In this document: positions 34,374-43,477 of the stretch, one piece after another
Position numbering within the stretch: position 1 is the stretch's first letter
Layout: each line of letters begins with the position of its first letter
The notes under the pieces: model-generated
Databases searched by the model: none
The model's input: the letters and a program-made list of their open reading frames with translations, nothing else
What the model was told of the DNA's origin: nothing
Translations under genes and position numbers: made by a program
Source: Clostridiaceae bacterium
Lineage (GTDB): Bacteria > Bacillota > Clostridia > Peptostreptococcales > Natronincolaceae
NCBI GenBank assembly: GCA_020832135.1
Contig: JAFIFG010000036.1
Coordinates: 1-53,864, forward strand
DNA length: 53,864 nucleotides
Reading direction: 5' to 3'

Positions 34374-36533
34374 CTAGTCATGTATTACATCAATTGTTTG
34401 CTTCCTTCTATTACCTCTTGTATCTATCACTTCAACATGTAATTTTTCTACCGTCCTATTTCCCCGATTTTCAGCCTTGATTTTAAAGATTTCCCCTACC
34501 TTCTCAATTTCTACTATAATTTCAGTATAGTTTCCATTTCTAAACTCCTTCGTTTTTCCATCGTCATCGTAATAGATATAACTGGCCTTCGTATCCACAA
34601 AAGCAATCATCTGTAATTCTCTGTGATCTAATGCTTCTACATTTAATCCCGTTTTTCCCAACACTAGCATTTTGTTTTTTCTTATAAATATAGGGGTTTC
34701 CTCAAGGGCTACTTCTAAATAATGGTCTCCCTTTTCCATAACCCTATAATTTCCTTCATGGTTTTTATGAACTCCCCATAAAAGCATCTCTTCCGGTAGC
34801 CAAACATATCTCCCTATGGCATTCTCCTCATATAAGGGTGCTATCATCAAGGTCTCCCCAACCAGTAGCTGATCTTCAACCCTTCTAGATCTTTCATCTG
34901 GGTATTGAAAGGCCAGTGGTTGAAAATATACATCCTTCTTTAATAGAGCCTTCATATACTCCGAGTAAATATAGGGTATTAATTTATACCTTAATTCAAT
35001 GGTACTCCTTAGAACTTCTATTGTTTCCCCATCAAAAGCAAAAGGTTCCTGCCTTCTGGTCCCCATAGCTGAATGATTTCTGAATAAGGGGGTGAAGATA
35101 CTGAATTGTGTCCATCTAATCATTAGCTGTTGATTTACCTCTCCACTGAAACCACCGGTATCTGCTCCACTATATAAAAAACCACACATATTTAAGGAGG
35201 GCATCATTTTTATATTTAATAATAAATGCTGCCACCAAGAATGATTATCCCCCGTCCATATACCTCCATAGCGGTGCATACCTATGTAAGAGGCTCGAGA
35301 AAATAACAGAAACCGTTTATTAGGATCTATCTCCTCAAACCCCTCTGCCGCTGCCCTTGTCATGTTATAACCATATAGGTTGTGAAGTTCATGGTGATTC
35401 ACTAATTCTCCCTCCACCCTATGGTAAAAGCTTTGATAATCCTTCAGACTGTTGGATATTCCCCTAAAGCTATCCATAAGGTGAAAGAAGCTATGGATGT
35501 CTAAATTCTTGTTTTTTGATGTTTCTGCTGTTTCGATAGCTTCCTTTAAGCCCTCCTCCGTATAAAAGATGGCGGGCTCATTCATATCATTCCAAAATCC
35601 TTCAATACCATCATTTATTAAATCTTTATATTTTAATCCAAACCATTTTCTTGCCTCAGGATTTAAGAAATCTGGAAAGTGTACCTTTCCTGGCCATACT
35701 GCCGCCACAAAGGGTTTCCCCTTCTTATCAAGACAAAAATAGTTGTTGGCAATTCCTTCTTCATAGACATCATAGCCCTCTTCTATTTTTACCCCGGCAT
35801 CAATAATGGGTATTAGCCGAAAACCCTTCTGCTTCATTCTATTTACAAAATCCCTAAAGTTCGGGAAATTTTCTTTACTAATAGTAAAATCCTTATAATC
35901 CTCCATATAGTCAATATCTAAGTAAATGCTGTCACAGGGAATTCTGTTGTACAGGAGATCCTCTGCTACTTTCTCTACCTCCTGTGCATCCCTGTAGCTC
36001 CATCGACTCTGCTGATAACCAAATGCCCATTTCGGAGGTGCATAGCCCTCACCTAATATTGCTAAAAATTCCCTTGTAATTTCTCTTGCATTCTCGCCTT
36101 TTATAATATAAATATCTACATCTGTAGTTCCAATAGTGATTTCTAAAATATCCTTATGGGTAAAGCCTACATCAAAGGTCACCTTCCCGGGATAGTCAAT
36201 AAAAACTCCAAACCCTACTTCACCATCCATGATGAAAAAGTTATGGGCCCCATAAAGAGATTTCTTATCAGGGGTATGATTGGGATCATCAGAACAATAG
36301 GATTCATAAACCCCACCCCGTTTGTTCATTCCCCTTTGATTTTCTCCTAAACCCCATACAATATCTTCCGAATCCATTTTGTATTTTAGGCAAAGTTCTT
36401 CTTTTTCCTCCACTTGAAAATAATCTATTTGTTTCTTTTGAATAGGCTTTCCTTCCTGCATGACTGCTTCGGTAGCAAAAGGCTGACCTATAGTGTACTT
36501 AGTTACATATTGTTTAATTTCATATACCTTCAT
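34374..36533 (-). CDS. GH31 alpha-glucosidase
   Basis: 719 residues. N-terminal beta domain, then the (beta/alpha)8 barrel with YLDIDYMEDYKDFT and nucleophile Asp in GFWNDMNEPAIF near residue 315. SRASYIGMHRYGGIWTGDNHSWW near 430 is shortened here to GIWTGDNHSWW, a substrate-site block. A C-terminal beta domain follows. No signal peptide, so it acts on imported maltose or isomaltose in the cytoplasm. AAGGTGATATAGG precedes the ATG. It lies between the permease genes and malQ. Confidence 0.95.
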   Translation of the reverse strand: MKVYEIKQYVTKYTIGQPFATEAVMQEGKPIQKKQIDYFQVEEKEELCLKYKMDSEDIVWGLGENQRGMNKRGGVYESYCSDDPNHTPDKKSLYGAHNFFIMDGEVGFGVFIDYPGKVTFDVGFTHKDILEITIGTTDVDIYIIKGENAREITREFLAILGEGYAPPKWAFGYQQSRWSYRDAQEVEKVAEDLLYNRIPCDSIYLDIDYMEDYKDFTISKENFPNFRDFVNRMKQKGFRLIPIIDAGVKIEEGYDVYEEGIANNYFCLDKKGKPFVAAVWPGKVHFPDFLNPEARKWFGLKYKDLINDGIEGFWNDMNEPAIFYTEEGLKEAIETAETSKNKNLDIHSFFHLMDSFRGISNSLKDYQSFYHRVEGELVNHHELHNLYGYNMTRAAAEGFEEIDPNKRFLLFSRASYIGMHRYGGIWTGDNHSWWQHLLLNIKMMPSLNMCGFLYSGADTGGFSGEVNQQLMIRWTQFSIFTPLFRNHSAMGTRRQEPFAFDGETIEVLRSTIELRYKLIPYIYSEYMKALLKKDVYFQPLAFQYPDERSRRVEDQLLVGETLMIAPLYEENAIGRYVWLPEEMLLWGVHKNHEGNYRVMEKGDHYLEVALEETPIFIRKNKMLVLGKTGLNVEALDHRELQMIAFVDTKASYIYYDDDGKTKEFRNGNYTEIIVEIEKVGEIFKIKAENRGNRTVEKLHVEVIDTRGNRRKQTIDVIHD

Positions 36534-36552
36534 CCTATATCACCTTCATTTA

Positions 36553-37452
36553 TTATTTACTGGAACCATCCGTAACACCCTTAATGATGTGTTTCTGTGC
36601 AAAGAAATAAAATATAATAATTGGAATCATGGCTATCACCAAACCAGCTAAAGCTAGATGCCATTTTCTAGAATACTGTCCAAAGAAATAAAACATTCTC
36701 AAAGGTATAGTATGCCATTCAGGTCTATTGATGACTAACTGTGGTAATAGGAAGTCATTCCATATCCACATGACATTCAAAATACTCACCGTCACGGTTA
36801 TGGGCTTTAATAATGGAAATACAATATACCAAAAGGTCTGTAGCTTGTTGCAACCATCTATAACGGCTGCCTCCTCCAGTTCTACTGGAATATTTTTTAT
36901 AAACCCATGATACAATATAATGGACAAACTAGAGCCAAAACCTAAATACATAAATACTAAACCATAGGGGTTTAAAAAGCCTAATATCCCCATAATCCGT
37001 ACCAGGGGCAACATCACCGACTGAAAAGGAATCAGCATAGCTACTGCAAATAAGAAAAATAAAAATGTACTAAGCTTAGTCTTGGTCCTTACCAACATCC
37101 AGGCCGCCATGGAGGCAAATATAATAATTATTATCGTGCTACTAACTGTAATAAACAAGGAATTCATAAAGGAACGTATGAAATTTAATTCATGAAAGGC
37201 CTCCACATAGTTACTACTACTGAAGTACTCCCCAAAGGGAAGGCTCATTACATTTAGAAATATCCCCTTTTGGGTCTTAAAGGAATTGGTTAAAACTATA
37301 TAAAAGGGAGATAGAAATAATATTGCTATGACAATAGCTAATGCACCTAATTTTATATTGGGCTTTTTCTTTGTTTTTTTAGTGCCTTTTACTGACTTTT
37401 TTTGTATTGGGGGATAGGTAGTCTCTGTTTTAACTATTTGTTTAGCCTCCAT
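36553..37452 (-). CDS. Maltodextrin ABC permease (MalG type)
   Basis: 299 residues with six membrane helices after a basic cytoplasmic tail. The EAA loop that contacts the ATPase is EEAAVIDGCNKLQTFWYIVF near residue 195. Its start codon shares one base with the stop of the other permease (TAATG), indicating coupled translation. With its partner it forms the membrane channel of the importer. Confidence 0.94.
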   Translation of the reverse strand: MEAKQIVKTETTYPPIQKKSVKGTKKTKKKPNIKLGALAIVIAILFLSPFYIVLTNSFKTQKGIFLNVMSLPFGEYFSSSNYVEAFHELNFIRSFMNSLFITVSSTIIIIIFASMAAWMLVRTKTKLSTFLFFLFAVAMLIPFQSVMLPLVRIMGILGFLNPYGLVFMYLGFGSSLSIILYHGFIKNIPVELEEAAVIDGCNKLQTFWYIVFPLLKPITVTVSILNVMWIWNDFLLPQLVINRPEWHTIPLRMFYFFGQYSRKWHLALAGLVIAMIPIIIFYFFAQKHIIKGVTDGSSK

Positions 37453-38318
37453 TACATTTCCACCTCCCTCTTTTTGCTGTAATAAATCTGGGTTAAACTA
37501 ATACATGCTACTGCCATTAAAAAGACAACGGCCTTTGCCTGAGCTAACCCAAAGGTATTGAATCTAAAGGCGGTATTGTAAATATGCATAGCCAACATTT
37601 GTGTAGAGTTGAAGGGACCTCCTCCTGTTAAAGAGAGGTTCTGATCATAAAGTTTAAAGGAATTAGATAAAGTAAGAAATACACCTACGGTAAAAGCCGG
37701 TGCCACCAAGGGAATAGTCACGTGTCTAAGCACCTGCCAATTTGTTGCCCCATCTATTTCCGCCGCCTCCAATAGGGATTGAGGTATATTTTCTATAGCT
37801 GCAATATAAATTACCATCATATAGCCCGCCATCTGCCAGGACATTAATATAACTAGGCCCCAAAAACCTGTGCTTGTTGTGGCCAACCATCCCTGTAAAA
37901 AATCAATACCAAACCTTACTCCTACTGCATGAAAAGCCCTTGTAAAAATAAATTGCCATACAAAACCTAAAATAAGTCCACCTATTAAATTTGGCATAAA
38001 AAATATACTTCTTAAAAAATTACTGATTTTTAATCCTCTTGTTACCAATATGGCTAAGCCAAAACCCATTGCATTGATGGTAATTACTGAAACAATGGCA
38101 AATTTAACTGTAAATTGAAAGGCATTTAAAAACTCTCTATCTTGAGTAAAAATTTCTACATAGTTTTTCAAACCTACCCAATCAGCATTGTTGTTGATGC
38201 CATTCCAATCAGTGAAGGAATAATAGATTCCCATCATCATGGGTGCAATAACAACCACAATAAAAGATAGTAAAATAGGTCCAACAAAAAAGCCGAACCA
38301 TAGTTTTGAATGTTTCAT
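37452..38318 (-). CDS. Maltodextrin ABC permease (MalF type)
   Basis: 288 residues, six membrane helices. EAAEIDGATNWQVLRHVTIP near residue 185 is the EAA loop. LSLTGGGPFNSTQMLAMHIY near 230 is conserved in sugar permeases. It follows the binding-protein gene by 59 bases and is coupled to the next permease. Confidence 0.94.
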   Translation of the reverse strand: MKHSKLWFGFFVGPILLSFIVVVIAPMMMGIYYSFTDWNGINNNADWVGLKNYVEIFTQDREFLNAFQFTVKFAIVSVITINAMGFGLAILVTRGLKISNFLRSIFFMPNLIGGLILGFVWQFIFTRAFHAVGVRFGIDFLQGWLATTSTGFWGLVILMSWQMAGYMMVIYIAAIENIPQSLLEAAEIDGATNWQVLRHVTIPLVAPAFTVGVFLTLSNSFKLYDQNLSLTGGGPFNSTQMLAMHIYNTAFRFNTFGLAQAKAVVFLMAVACISLTQIYYSKKREVEM

Positions 38319-38377
38319 GATGACCTCCCCCTTAGATAATAAGGGGAAGAAAAATTCTCCCCCCTATAGGCCTATAA

Positions 38378-39724
38378 CTATCTCATTCTCTCCCATTGAG
38401 CTTGTGAATCGGAGATTAATTCTTCCCAAGTCATACTTCCATCTAAGTATCTTTGAATATTTATACCTAGTACATCCATTCCCCAGCCTGTAGGATATCC
38501 CATAAATACCCAAGGAGTAGTTTTACCAGCCTCTGCATATCGTTGTACTGCTGCCCCTAGAGAATCTTCCGGTTTGAAGTTTTCATATCCACTTAGCGGT
38601 GGAATGAAATAGAATTGATTTACAATGTAATCTTTTCCTGTATCAGAAGTGTATAGCCAGTTTAAGAAATCCTTAGCAACTTCCTTTACTTCTTCACTAA
38701 CATCTTTATTCACTGTCCAATGCATTGGTACCCCAACAGGAATAACATCCTCTTGACCACCAATTACCGGCATTGGTAATATATCTAAATTATCTGCAAC
38801 CGCTGGATCTACGCCCTTTACACCACCATAAACCCAGTTACCCTGTTGAGTAATAGCAACTCTTTCTATAGCAATACCTTCCTCCACCTGTGCTGTATAA
38901 TCTACTGCATTTAAGTTCCTCTTAGAATTTGTATTAGAAGAGTAATCTGCCTGTAAATCTATTAATTTTTTAAAGGCATCTGCATAGTTAAACTCTACAG
39001 TGTTTGCATTAAATGCATCGATAGAACTATCAAATTCTTGACCTAAGAAGGCATTAGAGGTATGAAGTCCTGTTACCCATGTTTCTCTTGCTGCATACTC
39101 AAACACTGCTTCTAGTAGAGGGTACTCATCCTTTAACTCTCCAGCTTTGATTTTGCTGTCTAAAGTTTTAACTGCTTCTTCTAAACTAGCATAGTCTACA
39201 ATACTAGCAGCATCAATGCCAGCCGCTTCAAAGATTCCCTTGTTATATATAAATCCATAGCCTTCAATATTGAAGGGAAGTGCATACACTTTACCATCTA
39301 CAGTAGCACCTGATAAAATACCGTCTAAAGCAAGATCTACCCAAGGTTGATCAGATAGGTCTTCTAGCTTACTCATCCAATCCTCTACATCCTGTGGTCC
39401 ACCTACGTTGAAAATAGCTGGTTCAGCCCCTGATTGGAACTTAGCTCTCAATGCTGCTCCATAGTCATCTCCACCGCCAACAGTTTCGATATTAATCTTC
39501 ACACCTGGATTATCGGCTTCATAAGCTCTAGCAGCTTGTTCTAATTCTCTACCAATCTCTACCTTAAATTGAAAAATATCTACTTCTACTGTTTCCCTTA
39601 CTTCTTCCCCATCTTCCTGTGGAGCACTTGTATCCTGTGGTGTTGATGAGCATCCCGCCAGTAGGAAAGCAGATAAAACCAACATGAAAACCATTCCTAA
39701 TGCTAATTTTTTTCTCATTTTCAT
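38378..39724 (-). CDS. Maltodextrin ABC solute-binding lipoprotein
   Basis: 448 residues from the ATG at 39724, with GGGGGAG upstream; the longer open frame runs into the ATPase gene. Signal peptide with lipobox LAGC (Cys about 24). The mature protein is a type I/II periplasmic-binding-like fold with AYEADNPGVKINIETVGGG and YALPFNIEGYGFIYNKGIFE. It binds the sugar outside the cell and delivers it to the permeases. The enzymes alongside indicate maltodextrin. Confidence 0.93.
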   Translation of the reverse strand: MKMRKKLALGMVFMLVLSAFLLAGCSSTPQDTSAPQEDGEEVRETVEVDIFQFKVEIGRELEQAARAYEADNPGVKINIETVGGGDDYGAALRAKFQSGAEPAIFNVGGPQDVEDWMSKLEDLSDQPWVDLALDGILSGATVDGKVYALPFNIEGYGFIYNKGIFEAAGIDAASIVDYASLEEAVKTLDSKIKAGELKDEYPLLEAVFEYAARETWVTGLHTSNAFLGQEFDSSIDAFNANTVEFNYADAFKKLIDLQADYSSNTNSKRNLNAVDYTAQVEEGIAIERVAITQQGNWVYGGVKGVDPAVADNLDILPMPVIGGQEDVIPVGVPMHWTVNKDVSEEVKEVAKDFLNWLYTSDTGKDYIVNQFYFIPPLSGYENFKPEDSLGAAVQRYAEAGKTTPWVFMGYPTGWGMDVLGINIQRYLDGSMTWEELISDSQAQWERMR

Positions 39725-39746
39725 TTCTTTCTCCCCCTTAACTTTT

Positions 39747-40847
39747 TTATAAGCTAATATTTTCTTCACTGTCATAGTCAAAGATATGACATTTTTCCAT
39801 ATCGAAGATAAAGCCGTGGCACTCTTGCACCTGTAGTCCTTTGGCATCCATAGAATCAATTTTAGCTGTGATTTTTAACCCGTCTACTTCAAAGTAAAGG
39901 AATGTTTCACTACCCATATGCTCCAATACTTGAATCCTGCCCAATACTCCATTTTGGGTTTCATGATCGCCTATGCTTATATCCTCCGGTCTAATGCCAA
40001 ACCATACTTTTTTACCAATATGGCTCCTTACCTTCTCTGCCTTATTTGGTGTTAAAGGCAATTTCACCTCCCCTATTTTTACAAGGATAGTATCATTATT
40101 TTTTAACAATTCTCCCTCAATAAGATTCATTGCCGGAGAACCAATAAAGCCTGCTACAAACTTATTACTAGGCTGATGATATAGGTTCAATGGAGTGTCC
40201 ACCTGCATAATTCTCCCTAAATTCATCACGCAGATTCTATCCCCCATCGTCATTGCCTCCACTTGATCGTGGGTAACGTAAATCATGGTTGTATTTAATT
40301 TTTTATGAAGGAGGGATAGTTGCACCCTCATATGTACCCTTAGTTTTGCATCCAAATTAGATAATGGCTCATCAAACAAGAAAACATCAGGGTCTCTGAC
40401 GATGGACCTACCTACTGCAACCCTCTGTCTCTGCCCTCCAGATAATTCCTTAGGCTTTCTTTTCAATAAATCTTCAATCTCCAATATCTTAGCGGCTTCT
40501 CGTACCTTTTGATCTATAACATTTTTAGGCATTTTCTTAAGTTTTAGAGAAAAGGCCATATTCTCATAAACCGTCATATGGGGGTAAAGGGCATAGTTCT
40601 GAAATACCATTGCAATTCCCCTGTCCTTAGGTGGCACATCATTTACCACCCTGTCTCCTATAGTAATGGTGCCACTGGTGATTTCCTCCAGCCCCGCCAC
40701 CATTCTGAGGGTAGTGGATTTGGCACACCCCGATGGTCCTACGAAAACCATAAACTCTTTGTCCTTTATTTCTAAATCGATGCCATGTACAGCTTTAAAG
40801 TCATTTGGATAAACCTTCTCCACTGCATTTAAAATTACCTTAGCCAT
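39747..40847 (-). CDS. msmX: ABC transporter ATPase, MsmX/UgpC type
   Basis: 366 residues. Walker A GPSGCAKSTTLR near residue 38 has Ala where Gly is usual (GCGKST). Q-loop FQNYALYPHMTVYENMAF, signature LSGGQRQRVAVGRS, Walker B DVFLFDEPLSNLDA, and H-loop VTHDQVEAMTMGDR are intact. A C-terminal TOBE/OB regulatory domain follows (about 240-366). It energises the sugar importer. It overlaps the LacI gene by 8 bases and has AGGAGG. Confidence 0.95.
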   Translation of the reverse strand: MAKVILNAVEKVYPNDFKAVHGIDLEIKDKEFMVFVGPSGCAKSTTLRMVAGLEEITSGTITIGDRVVNDVPPKDRGIAMVFQNYALYPHMTVYENMAFSLKLKKMPKNVIDQKVREAAKILEIEDLLKRKPKELSGGQRQRVAVGRSIVRDPDVFLFDEPLSNLDAKLRVHMRVQLSLLHKKLNTTMIYVTHDQVEAMTMGDRICVMNLGRIMQVDTPLNLYHQPSNKFVAGFIGSPAMNLIEGELLKNNDTILVKIGEVKLPLTPNKAEKVRSHIGKKVWFGIRPEDISIGDHETQNGVLGRIQVLEHMGSETFLYFEVDGLKITAKIDSMDAKGLQVQECHGFIFDMEKCHIFDYDSEENISL

Positions 40848-41877
40848 ATGCTTCCTCCTGACTATTTTTTTTACAAGATTCCCTCTCCAGCAGCTCCGTC
40901 TCTAGAATAAGATGTTGGTGTCCTTGCTTATCTTTTATTACATCAAACAGCACCTCTACACTTCTATAGCCCATTTCCTCACCCGGTTGCTTAACCGTGG
41001 TGATGGATGGGTGGAAAAACTCTGAAAAATCAAGGCCATCAAACCCTATGATAGATATGTCTTCAGGGACTCTCAGTCCCCTCTTGAGTATTGCCTTGGC
41101 TGCTCCTATCGCCATAATATCAGAGGTAACAAAGACTGCCGTTAAATCCAGCTTTTTATCTAAGAGTCTATTCATTGCTGCAAATCCCGATTCAAAGGTA
41201 TATTCCCCTATCTCTAAAAATTGAGGTTCATATTCAATGGCATTCGCCTTTAGAGCTTCCTTGTAACCCCGTACCCTTAACTTTCCTATACTTTTATCTT
41301 CCTCACCAGTACCAATGATTCCAATGTTCCTATGTCCTAGATTACAAAGATAGTCAACAGCACGAAAGGATGCCTTTTCATTTTCTATGATGACACTAGA
41401 AAAAATGCTTTTGTTAACGTTTTCCACAATGTTGGTGGAGGCCAATACAATAGGCGTGCCTAAATCCACCAGCTGTTCTTCATCTAGGTTGTCAAAATCA
41501 CCACCAAGACAAATTAGACCCTTTAGCTTTTTCTCTTTAATTAGTTCAATCGCCTCTTCAATGTCATTGGTGTTATCATTGTTGTAATGGATAATCATGG
41601 AATATCCCTCTCCATCAATTTGTTCTTCAATGGATTGTATGATCTTAGAGAAAAATGGATTGTAGATCCCCTTTACTAAAACCCCAATGTTTTTTGAATT
41701 GCTTCTTTTTAAATTTCTAGCACTATTGTTAGGTATATAATTGTTCTCCTGTATCAACTGCATAATTCTTTCCCTTGTCTCTGCCTTAACATCCGGATGA
41801 TGATTCAAGACACGAGATACTGTACTTACGGCAACTCCAGCCATCTCAGCTATATCTTTAATATTGACGTTTTTCAT
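40840..41877 (-). CDS. LacI family transcriptional regulator of the maltodextrin operon
   Basis: 345 residues from the ATG at 41877, preceded by AAGGTGG. Helix-turn-helix NIKDIAEMAGVAVSTVSRVLN at the N-terminus, hinge helix SARNLKRSNSKNIGVLV, then a sugar-binding core with LGHRNIGIIGTGEED, AVFVTSDIMAIGAAKAI and IIGFDGLDFSEFFHPSITTV. First gene of the operon, with a 20-bp palindromic operator just upstream, so it probably represses the whole operon and itself until sugar binds. Confidence 0.93.
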   Translation of the reverse strand: MKNVNIKDIAEMAGVAVSTVSRVLNHHPDVKAETRERIMQLIQENNYIPNNSARNLKRSNSKNIGVLVKGIYNPFFSKIIQSIEEQIDGEGYSMIIHYNNDNTNDIEEAIELIKEKKLKGLICLGGDFDNLDEEQLVDLGTPIVLASTNIVENVNKSIFSSVIIENEKASFRAVDYLCNLGHRNIGIIGTGEEDKSIGKLRVRGYKEALKANAIEYEPQFLEIGEYTFESGFAAMNRLLDKKLDLTAVFVTSDIMAIGAAKAILKRGLRVPEDISIIGFDGLDFSEFFHPSITTVKQPGEEMGYRSVEVLFDVIKDKQGHQHLILETELLERESCKKNSQEEAYG

Positions 41878-41895
41878 ATGTAACCACCTTTTCGA

Positions 41896-41915
41896 AAACG
41901 TTACCGGTAACGTTT
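41896..41915. promoter_or_regulatory. LacI-type operator palindrome
   Basis: AAACGTTACCGGTAACGTTT, a perfect 20-bp palindrome with the central CG typical of LacI-family operators, 19 bases upstream of the regulator's ATG. Binding would overlap the transcript start or leader and block the operon. Confidence 0.8.
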
Positions 41916-42005
41916 CCAATTCTTAATTTGATTATATCAAAATTTCTTAAAATTTCAAATCTTTTTTTTATTCTTTTGTAAAATTTATTATATCTCTCCC
42001 TATTT

Positions 42006-42047
42006 GGCTAAAAAACAAAGCCCTCCTTCAGGACTTTCATAAGGAAG
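42006..42047 (-). terminator. Terminator after 63-codon frame
   Basis: On minus CTTCCTT pairs with AAGGAGG (one wobble) around a 12-base loop, then GCTTTGTTTTTTAG. It suggests minus-strand transcription through 42051-42242. Confidence 0.5.
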
Positions 42048-42050
42048 ACT

Positions 42051-42242
42051 TTATTGAAATTCATGGCTAGTTCTTATTAATATCAATAAATATAGTTCTT
42101 CAATATATCCGAAGCTTTTCATTTGACGTTTTAAGGTAACCATCTCCCTCTCAAACTCAACTTCATCTTGAAAATCTCCTAAGAAAATGATGGTAAAACC
42201 AATGCAAAAAAAGAAAAAAATAGATATTACTGGACAAAACAT
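42051..42242 (-). CDS. Doubtful short frame with hydrophobic N-terminus
   Basis: 63 codons, hydrophobic MFCPVISIFFFFCIGFTIIF then charged helix DEVEFEREMVTLKRQMKSF. No ribosome site at the ATG, but a terminator follows directly. A start at an internal GTG or ATG near residue 34, after GAGAGGGAG, is also possible. Weak case for a gene; no family recognised. Confidence 0.25.
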   Translation of the reverse strand: MFCPVISIFFFFCIGFTIIFLGDFQDEVEFEREMVTLKRQMKSFGYIEELYLLILIRTSHEFQ

Positions 42243-42389
42243 TTTAAAAATATTATTAAGATAAATAAAAAATTTCTCAATAATTAACTTGTTTTAAAGT
42301 TTAGTAAATTTGTGATATGCACCGGATTTGATAATCATTTGACATTGATAAATATACATGCTAAGCTGAAGAAAAAATGGAGAATAGCT

Positions 42390-43172
42390 ATGAAAATTGG
42401 TACTGGCATCTATTTAGAAAAACTAAATCAAAACCCAGATTTTTATCAAGAAGCATATACCTGTCTTGAACTTCAAGATTTTGTTATGCCTAACAATTTA
42501 GATGAAAATCGTGACAGTCTCATTGATCAATATACTACTGTGCTAAAAAATTATAAAGGACTTTTAACCATACACGGACCCTATATTGATCTACACCCCA
42601 CCAGTTTTGATCCCTTGGTTCGTGACGTATGTGTACAACGTTATCGTCAAGCATTGGGAGCAGCGAAAGCATTAAATGCAAAGTTCATGGTGGTTCATTC
42701 CAATTATGAGAACATAACCCACTATGCAGGCTATGAAACCTACTTTCTGCAGGAAAGCATTTCATTTTGGAAGAACCTGATTAAGGAATTTGAAGCCTCT
42801 AAAGTTACGGCGGTTATAGAAAATATACACAATAAAAATGCTCATTTGATTCGCTCTATCATCGATGCAGTGGATTCTCCCTATTTAGCTGCTTGCTTAG
42901 ATACAGGCCATGCTCATGCTTTAGGTAAAAGTCAGTTAATTACATGGGTTGAATCCTACGGACAACATCTTCAATATATTCATCTTCACGATAATAACGG
43001 AGAACAGGACCAACATTTACCTTTAGGAGAAGGTACTATTGATTTCCAAGTTTTTTTTGCAAAGCTTAAAGAAATACAATATGATTCTGTTATGATTTGT
43101 GAGATTTTTGGAGAAATAGAGAGTCAGCAGAAAAACTTAAAACAGCTAGAAATCCTCATGAAACAGCAATAA
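42390..43172 (+). CDS. Xylose-isomerase-like TIM barrel protein (sugar isomerase/epimerase family)
   Basis: 260 residues from the ATG at 42390, 7 bases after GGAG; the frame is open to 42312 without a site. AP-endonuclease-2-type barrel: LTIHGPYIDLHPTSFDP, KFMVVHSNYEN, AVIENIHNKN, AACLDTGHAHALG, IHLHDNNGEQDQHLPLGEG. Those His, Glu and Asp residues form the metal site. Members isomerise or epimerise sugars or inositols, or cut abasic DNA; the specific reaction is unknown. Alone on its strand, 53 bases before the hydrogenase module. Confidence 0.85.
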   Translation: MKIGTGIYLEKLNQNPDFYQEAYTCLELQDFVMPNNLDENRDSLIDQYTTVLKNYKGLLTIHGPYIDLHPTSFDPLVRDVCVQRYRQALGAAKALNAKFMVVHSNYENITHYAGYETYFLQESISFWKNLIKEFEASKVTAVIENIHNKNAHLIRSIIDAVDSPYLAACLDTGHAHALGKSQLITWVESYGQHLQYIHLHDNNGEQDQHLPLGEGTIDFQVFFAKLKEIQYDSVMICEIFGEIESQQKNLKQLEILMKQQ

Positions 43173-43225
43173 GAGATTTTTAAACCGAATTATAGTTAAA
43201 ATAATAACAACAATGGGGGATTATT

Positions 43226-43477
43226 ATGGTTACAATAAATATTTGTATAGGTAGTGCATGTCATCTTAAGGGAGCTTATAATGTAATTAAAGGACTACAA
43301 ACAATCTTAGAGAAAAGAAACTTAGAAGATATGGTTACCGTAAAGGCTGCCTTTTGTTTAGGAGAATGTACGAAAGCAGTTTCAGTAAAGGTGAATGAAG
43401 ATAAAGTTATATCGGTTAGTGAAGAAACGGTGGAGGATTTTTTTGACAGTCACGTTTCTAGGAGGTTACACCCATGA
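43226..43477 (+). CDS. Thioredoxin-like 2Fe-2S ferredoxin (NuoE-like)
   Basis: 83 residues. The four cysteines of a thioredoxin-like [2Fe-2S] domain are seen in [12 protein letters not shown] and FCLGEC (CxxxC). Probable electron-transfer partner of the hydrogenase-like protein, whose ATG overlaps its stop by 4 bases. GGGGG lies before the ATG. Short stand-alone versions typically accompany group C FeFe-hydrogenase sensors. Confidence 0.87.
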   Translation: MVTINICIGSACHLKGAYNVIKGLQTILEKRNLEDMVTVKAAFCLGECTKAVSVKVNEDKVISVSEETVEDFFDSHVSRRLHP

